DNA of 10,606 nt from NCBI GenBank assembly GCA_030425785.1, contig JAUHYJ010000068.1:1-10606 (forward strand), in the 5' to 3' direction. This DNA comes from Acidimicrobiia bacterium (lineage in GTDB: Bacteria > Actinomycetota > Acidimicrobiia > Acidimicrobiales > Ilumatobacteraceae). How positions within the stretch are numbered: position 1 is the first letter of the stretch; each line of letters begins with the position of its first letter. Shown piece after piece: positions 7,259 through 10,606 of this stretch. The position numbers were made by a program, and so were the translations under genes. Below the pieces are notes generated by a model that saw nothing but the letters and a program-made list of their open reading frames with translations, was not told the origin of the DNA and searched no databases.

Positions 7259-7370
7259 ACATGCCGTCGATCGAGATCTCCTCGATCAACTGCTCGTCGA
7301 CGACCTCGGCCGACGCATCGGAGGTGTCGGTACCGGTCTCGTCGGCGCGCTCGTTCGTGTCCTGCTCCAT
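7245..7370 (-). CDS. mftA: Mycofactocin precursor peptide MftA
   Basis: This short gene encodes 41 residues: an acidic leader beginning MEQDTNERADETG, then VVDEQLIEE, then the C-terminal ISIDGMCGVY, which is the invariant MftA ending. In the known pathway MftC acts on the terminal Val-Tyr and a later peptidase (MftE) releases a Gly-Val-Tyr-derived unit that becomes the redox cofactor mycofactocin. The leader has 13 acidic residues and one basic one, and is longer than the roughly 30 residues of mycobacterial MftA. The ATG at 7368-7370 is the only sensible start. No Shine-Dalgarno site is seen; a TACGCT hexamer ends 7 nt upstream, so the mRNA may be leaderless. The final codons contain the mftB start. 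Identity is certain from the C-terminus and the neighbours. Confidence 0.97.
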   Translation of the reverse strand: MEQDTNERADETGTDTSDASAEVVDEQLIEEISIDGMCGVY

Positions 7371-7377
7371 GATCACC

Positions 7378-7405
7378 AGCGTACTCGCCGCGGTCGTGCG
7401 GTCAG
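7378..7405 (-). promoter_or_regulatory. Possible mftA promoter
   Basis: On the minus strand CTGACC (7400-7405) is followed by a 16-nt spacer and TACGCT (7378-7383), a TANNNT-type -10. Seven nt separate the -10 from the mftA ATG, so transcription could start at the A of the ATG. The -35 overlaps the stop codon of the upstream membrane-protein gene. It would give mftABC-plsY their own transcript in addition to read-through from upstream. The -35 match is only moderate. Confidence 0.4.
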
Positions 7406-7782
7406 GTTTCGGAGGGGGGCTCGCTGTCGGCGGGTTCGGGTGCGGCGTCCGCCGCCGGTTCGAGGCGGTCGAGTGCCCGGCGCAGCAGCGGCCCGGTGTC
7501 GTCGGTGACCCGGAACCCCGCGACGGGCTCGGACTCGGATGCGAGCCGGTCGGCCATCGAGGTGCCCGACCGGTCGGTGGCGCGGTTGAGCGCTTCCTCC
7601 AGCCCGGTCATCGGGGGCGGCTCGGGGCGGTCGGCGCGTGCCGTGCTCGGTGCCGGCGGCGTCGGCGGCGGCAGCGACGCCGACGGGCTCGAACGCTTGC
7701 GGCTCACCAGCCACCAGACGATCACCAGGATCGCCACGACGACGACGACGGCGATGATCACGAGCACGGTCTCGTCCCCCAC
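7402..7782 (-). CDS. Small single-span membrane protein of unknown function
   Basis: The 126-residue product starts at GTG 7780-7782. A short MGDET head precedes one strongly hydrophobic, valine-rich helix (about 6-26), followed by a basic stop (SRKR, 27-30), a proline-rich linker (31-58), and a mildly amphipathic acidic C-terminal part (EEALNRATDRSG, then a GPLLRRALDRLEP stretch near 97-109) with an acidic Pro/Glu tail. A single-pass protein with its C-terminus in the cytoplasm is the simplest reading. I do not recognise a family. The head resembles membrane anchors found on larger proteins such as FtsY, but no GTPase domain follows. It lies 19 nt behind the exporter permease and 31 nt before mftA, so it could serve either. 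TACGCT ending 7 nt before the GTG may be a -10 element. Confidence 0.75.
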   Translation of the reverse strand: MGDETVLVIIAVVVVVAILVIVWWLVSRKRSSPSASLPPPTPPAPSTARADRPEPPPMTGLEEALNRATDRSGTSMADRLASESEPVAGFRVTDDTGPLLRRALDRLEPAADAAPEPADSEPPSET

Positions 7783-7789
7783 GGGCCGC

Positions 7790-7795
7790 AGCGTA
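7790..7795 (-). promoter_or_regulatory. Possible -10 element for the 126-residue membrane protein gene
   Basis: The minus strand reads TACGCT, then 7 nt, then the GTG start. Hexamer and spacing are identical to those before mftA. No good -35 was found 16-18 nt upstream, where the sequence already belongs to the permease gene. A leaderless start is suggested, with low certainty. Confidence 0.3.
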
Positions 7796-7801
7796 GTGCG
7801 A

Positions 7802-9436
7802 TCAACGCGCCGGGGTGACCGATGCCACGAACTCGGGGTCGCGTCCGGCGATGCGTCGAGTGGCCAGGCTGACGCCGCCGCGTTGCACCGCCCACCCGAT
7901 CACGACCGACGCGGCCGCGAAGGCACTGACGAATCCGGTGCGGCCACGGTCGACCGCCCAGAACAGCGCCAGCCCGACCGGCACCGTGGCGATCGCGAGC
8001 CCGAGCAGCACGACGAAGAGCAGGCCGGCGGCGAGGATGCCCTTGCCCGACTCGCCGCTGGCGAAGGGGTTGTCCGACTCGGGCACTGCGATCGGGACGA
8101 GCGCGGACTGCACCACGGCGGCCCCGGACCCGGCGAGCAGCCCGCCGATGCCGACCCCGAACCCGGCGGCGAGATAGCGCCACTCGCCGGTGATCGATGC
8201 CGCGACGAGCGGGCCGATGATCGCGAGCGGGGCGGCGACGATGACGATGCTGCGCACCTTGGCCTCGACGAGTTGGCGCGCGGTCGCGCCGCCGAGCATC
8301 TCGTTGGTGATGGCCGGCCCGTCGTTGCCGAAGCTGTTCCCGGCGATGAAGAGCACGGCCAGCTGCACCGCGCCGCCGACGAGGACGGCGCCGCTGCCGG
8401 GGTCGTCACGGAGCAGTACGGGTGCGAGGACGGCGCCCAACCCGACGCCCGCCCCGGTGACGGTCTCGAGCGCGGTGCGGGGCGTGCGGACACGGGTGAG
8501 CAGGCTGCGCCACGCGATCGCGCCGACGACCCCCGTGCCGCAGGCGGTCCGGATCAGCCGACCGAATGCCGATGGTGGGCGGGCGCCGCCACCGCCGGGT
8601 CCACGCACCGTCCCGGTGAGGATCTCGGTCGTCGTGGCGAACGCGGCGTACAGCGGCACGAGCCAGATCGCCCCGAGCGCCAGGTGGCCGAGTGCGACGA
8701 GGGTGCGGTCGGCGTCGACGATCGCGAGGCCGACCTGGCCGGGCGGCGACCAACGTGCGGCGTCGGCGAGGGCCGCCCGGTCGGCGACATCGGCGTCGGC
8801 GAGCACCGCGGGCACCAGTTGGAACAGGCCGTAGAACGCCAGCCCGCCGAAGCCGGCGACGAGTTGTCCCAGTCGGGCACGGCGTGCGATGAGCAGCGAG
8901 AGCAGGTTCGTGGCCGTGCGGGCGACGAGCAGCAGTGAGAGGAGCCACGCGACGACCGCGGCCAGGACGATCGGCATGCCGGCGGCGCTCTGGAACGCAC
9001 CCAGCGCGAGCGCCGCGCCGATCGTGATGCCGGCGAGACCCGCCGGGCCGAACGCCGTCCCGGCGAGCAGACCGACGGCCCGCTGTCGAGGCGACAACGG
9101 CTCGGCGGCGACGACACGCGGGTCGATCGGCTGGCTGACCCCGGCGACGGTGCCGAACCCGACGACGGCCAGCACCAGGCCGGTGCACGCCAGCACGACG
9201 AGCGAGTCGGCCTCGTCGGATCGCGCCATGACGAACGCGCCGGCTGCGCCGGCCACACCGACCACACCGGATGCGACGAGCGAGAGGACCGCGCCGACCT
9301 GTTCCGCGCCACCGTGGTGGATCGCTCCCCGCAGGAGGCGCCAACGCAGACGGACGAACGATCGGACGATCGATCCACCACCGGCGGTCGAGCGGTCGGA
9401 GCCGCCGGGGCCCGAGACCGTCGTCAGCCCAGCCAC
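7802..9436 (-). CDS. ABC-2 type exporter membrane subunit with about 12 helices
   Basis: The 544-residue product is highly hydrophobic, with about 12 membrane segments, including roughly 47-70, 78-100, 120-148, 154-182, 188-213, 245-270, 325-342, 348-368, 395-414, 420-450, 466-496 and 501-516. The ARLGQL and DGPAITNEMLGGATARQLVEA (372-392) regions resemble cytoplasmic coupling loops of actinobacterial ABC-2 permeases encoded beside a single ATPase. GTG 9434-9436 overlaps the ATPase stop by 13 nt; no other ATG or GTG start occurs in frame for many codons and the upstream frame is the ATPase in another phase. The overlap indicates a stoichiometric partner of that ATPase. Substrate is unknown. 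The 126-residue membrane protein follows after 19 nt. Confidence 0.85.
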   Translation of the reverse strand: MAGLTTVSGPGGSDRSTAGGGSIVRSFVRLRWRLLRGAIHHGGAEQVGAVLSLVASGVVGVAGAAGAFVMARSDEADSLVVLACTGLVLAVVGFGTVAGVSQPIDPRVVAAEPLSPRQRAVGLLAGTAFGPAGLAGITIGAALALGAFQSAAGMPIVLAAVVAWLLSLLLVARTATNLLSLLIARRARLGQLVAGFGGLAFYGLFQLVPAVLADADVADRAALADAARWSPPGQVGLAIVDADRTLVALGHLALGAIWLVPLYAAFATTTEILTGTVRGPGGGGARPPSAFGRLIRTACGTGVVGAIAWRSLLTRVRTPRTALETVTGAGVGLGAVLAPVLLRDDPGSGAVLVGGAVQLAVLFIAGNSFGNDGPAITNEMLGGATARQLVEAKVRSIVIVAAPLAIIGPLVAASITGEWRYLAAGFGVGIGGLLAGSGAAVVQSALVPIAVPESDNPFASGESGKGILAAGLLFVVLLGLAIATVPVGLALFWAVDRGRTGFVSAFAAASVVIGWAVQRGGVSLATRRIAGRDPEFVASVTPAR

Positions 9437-10194
9437 TCGAGTGCGCTGTCGTCGATCTCGCTGCCACCGATGACGTCGATGAACGCGTCCTCGAGGCGAC
9501 GGCCCCGCCGGAGCGCCTCGGTCGGCCCGATCGCCACCATCGACCCGTCGTGGATCACCCCGACGTGGTCGCAGAGCCGCTCGACCAGGTCCATCACGTG
9601 GCTCGAGAACACCACGGTGCCGCCCCCGGCACGGAAACGATCGAGCATCGAGCGCATCGTGCGCGCCGACACCGGGTCGACCCCCTCGAACGGCTCGTCG
9701 AGCAGGAGCAGGCGCGGGCGGTGGAGCACCGCCGCCGCGAGCGCCGTCTTCTTCCGCATGCCGTGGCTGTACCCGGCGATCTGACGGTCGGCGTCGCCGG
9801 TGAGCTGCAGCGTGCTCAGGAGCTGCTCGATGCGGGACCGCGCCGTGTCGGCGTCGATGCCGCGGATCTCGGCCAGGGTGAGCAGGAACTCGGTCGCGGT
9901 CAACCGTTCGAACAGCTGGAGCGGGTCGAGGACGACGCCGATCGCGGCGCGAGCCCCGAGGACGTCGCTGGCGACGTCGTGACCGCACACCTCGATCGAT
10001 CCGTGGTCGGGGCGGACGAGGCCGATCACCGAGCGCAGCGTCGTCGACTTGCCCGACCCGTTCGGTCCGACGAGCCCGAAGCAGCTGCCGGCTGGCACGT
10101 CGAACGTGAGCTCGCGCAACGCGACGGTCGAACCGAACCGCTTCGAGAGTTGGCGCACCCGCAGGGGAGGGAGCCGCGGTGCCGGGAACGACAT
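9424..10194 (-). CDS. ABC-2 type exporter ATPase
   Basis: This 256-residue cytoplasmic ATPase drives the permease encoded next. It has Walker A GPNGSGKST (43-51), a signature variant YSHGMRKK (142-149), Walker B LLLLDEP (162-168), a D-loop GVDPVSA, and H-loop His199 in SSHVMDL. The sequence GVVLDPLQLFERLTATE (86-102) occupies the Q-loop region, and the tail LEDAFIDVIGG is typical of the DrrA/CcmA-like exporter group. The signature SHGM in place of SGGQ is common in this group. ATG 10192-10194 precedes LPPLRVRQLSKRFG, the normal family beginning. No Shine-Dalgarno site is visible; CAGACT ends 7 nt upstream. It is 39 nt after the SDR stop and overlaps the permease by 13 nt. The transported substrate cannot be named. 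Confidence 0.94.
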   Translation of the reverse strand: MSFPAPRLPPLRVRQLSKRFGSTVALRELTFDVPAGSCFGLVGPNGSGKSTTLRSVIGLVRPDHGSIEVCGHDVASDVLGARAAIGVVLDPLQLFERLTATEFLLTLAEIRGIDADTARSRIEQLLSTLQLTGDADRQIAGYSHGMRKKTALAAAVLHRPRLLLLDEPFEGVDPVSARTMRSMLDRFRAGGGTVVFSSHVMDLVERLCDHVGVIHDGSMVAIGPTEALRRGRRLEDAFIDVIGGSEIDDSALEWLG

Positions 10195-10201
10195 GTCCGA
10201 C

Positions 10202-10207
10202 AGTCTG
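10202..10207 (-). promoter_or_regulatory. Possible -10 element for the exporter ATPase gene
   Basis: The minus strand reads CAGACT, then 7 nt, then the ATPase ATG. The same hexamer precedes the plus-strand MalK-type ATPase at a distance of 6 nt. No -35 was found at 16-18 nt, so this may be chance; transcription from the SDR gene upstream is equally possible. Confidence 0.25.
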
Positions 10208-10233
10208 CCGGTCGGCGGCGGTGGAGCGTGGCG

Positions 10234-10606
10234 TCAGCTGACGACGATGCCGCCGTCGCAGGTGATGATCTCGCCGACCGTGAAGGCGCCCGCTCGGCTC
10301 GACAGGAAGATCGCCAGGCCGGCGATGTCCTCGGGCGTGCCGACGCGCCCCCGTGGGTTCGTCGACGCCAGCGCATCCCAGTCGGTGTTCTCGACGTCGC
10401 CGCCACCGCCGACGCCGGTCGACAGCATCCACGTCGGGAAGGGCCCGGGCGCGATCGCGTTGACGATGATGTTACGCGGTGCGAACTCGCTGGCGAGCTG
10501 GCGGGTCATGGCGTGGATCGCCGCCTTCGACGGGCTGTAGGAGTACGTCTGGAGGCGCGGCGGGCGGAGCCCGTCGATCGAGCCGATGTTGATGATGCGG
10601 GCCGGG
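10234..10606 (-). CDS. Short-chain dehydrogenase/reductase, N-terminal part outside the window
   Basis: The visible C-terminal 123 residues belong to a classical SDR, a cytoplasmic NAD(P)-dependent oxidoreductase. Reading from the right edge: RIINIGSIDGLR with the catalytic Ser of the GSI motif, then QTYSYSPSKAAIHAMTRQLA with catalytic Tyr (codon 10537-10539) and Lys (10525-10527) in YSPSK, NIIVNAIAPGPFPTWM behind it, GRVGTPEDIAGLAIFLSSRAG, and a final EIITCDGGIVVS. The PGPFP segment and NIGSI resemble RhlG-like 3-ketoacyl or sugar-acid reductases, but the substrate is undetermined. The cofactor-binding N-terminus lies beyond the window. It is first in the minus-strand run, 39 nt before the exporter ATPase. 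The C-terminus does not look like that of the mycofactocin-coupled SDR subfamily as I know it. Confidence 0.93.
   Translation of the reverse strand, partial: PARIINIGSIDGLRPPRLQTYSYSPSKAAIHAMTRQLASEFAPRNIIVNAIAPGPFPTWMLSTGVGGGGDVENTDWDALASTNPRGRVGTPEDIAGLAIFLSSRAGAFTVGEIITCDGGIVVS

Noticed and set aside
8042..8080. P-loop-like SGESGKG in the permease
   Set aside because: It lacks the Ser/Thr after Gly-Lys and lies before a membrane helix in a transporter subunit, so it is not a nucleotide-binding site.
7496..8938. 480-residue plus-strand open frame opposite the permease
   Set aside because: It is Asp/Arg/Gly/Glu-rich and repetitive without any fold-like pattern, while the opposite strand encodes an evident 12-helix permease.
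10234..10606. SDR as a mycofactocin-coupled dehydrogenase
   Set aside because: Only the C-terminal half is visible, and its tail and PGPFP segment look like ordinary FabG/RhlG-type SDRs. Proximity alone is not enough for the call.

Overview
The window is very GC-rich and almost fully coding. It reads as chromosome of a high-GC Gram-positive actinomycete. GTG starts are common, and most starts have no clear Shine-Dalgarno site. SerC is of the mycobacterial type, and there is a mycofactocin precursor with its two core maturation genes. A lineage such as Acidimicrobiia (Ilumatobacter-like) would fit, but that placement is inference from style and gene content. No tRNA, rRNA, CRISPR array, insertion sequence or prophage gene was seen, and no gene-free stretch exceeds 300 bases.

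Left part (1-1540, minus strand): serC, phosphoserine aminotransferase, is followed after 7 nt by a PAC2-family gene that runs off the left edge. A 155-bp divergent intergenic region carrying a 15-bp perfect inverted repeat separates serC from the plus-strand genes.

Middle (1696-5224, plus strand): a class I aspartate/aromatic-type aminotransferase comes first. Next is a MalK/UgpC/MsiK-type ABC ATPase with no permease or binding protein beside it; it has the best promoter-like sequence in the window. Last is a protein with features of an aminoglycoside/choline kinase-like phosphotransferase fold. This block converges on the right-hand block with only 27 nt between the stop codons.

Right part (5252-10606, minus strand): eight genes lie head to tail with gaps or overlaps of -17 to +39 nt. 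In transcription order they are an SDR oxidoreductase (start outside the window), an ABC-2 type exporter ATPase, its 12-helix permease, a 126-residue single-span membrane protein, mftA, mftB, mftC and plsY. mftA encodes a 41-residue mycofactocin precursor ending in IDGMCGVY. Its last codons contain the mftB start, and mftB overlaps mftC, so the three are probably translationally coupled. MftB (peptide chaperone) and MftC (radical SAM/SPASM maturase) are expected to decarboxylate and cross-link the terminal Val-Tyr of MftA. No mftD, mftE or mftF follows. Instead plsY, for acyl-phosphate:glycerol-3-phosphate acyltransferase of phospholipid synthesis, begins 5 nt after the mftC stop. This split mycofactocin locus, joined to a lipid gene and preceded by an exporter, is the most noteworthy feature of the window.
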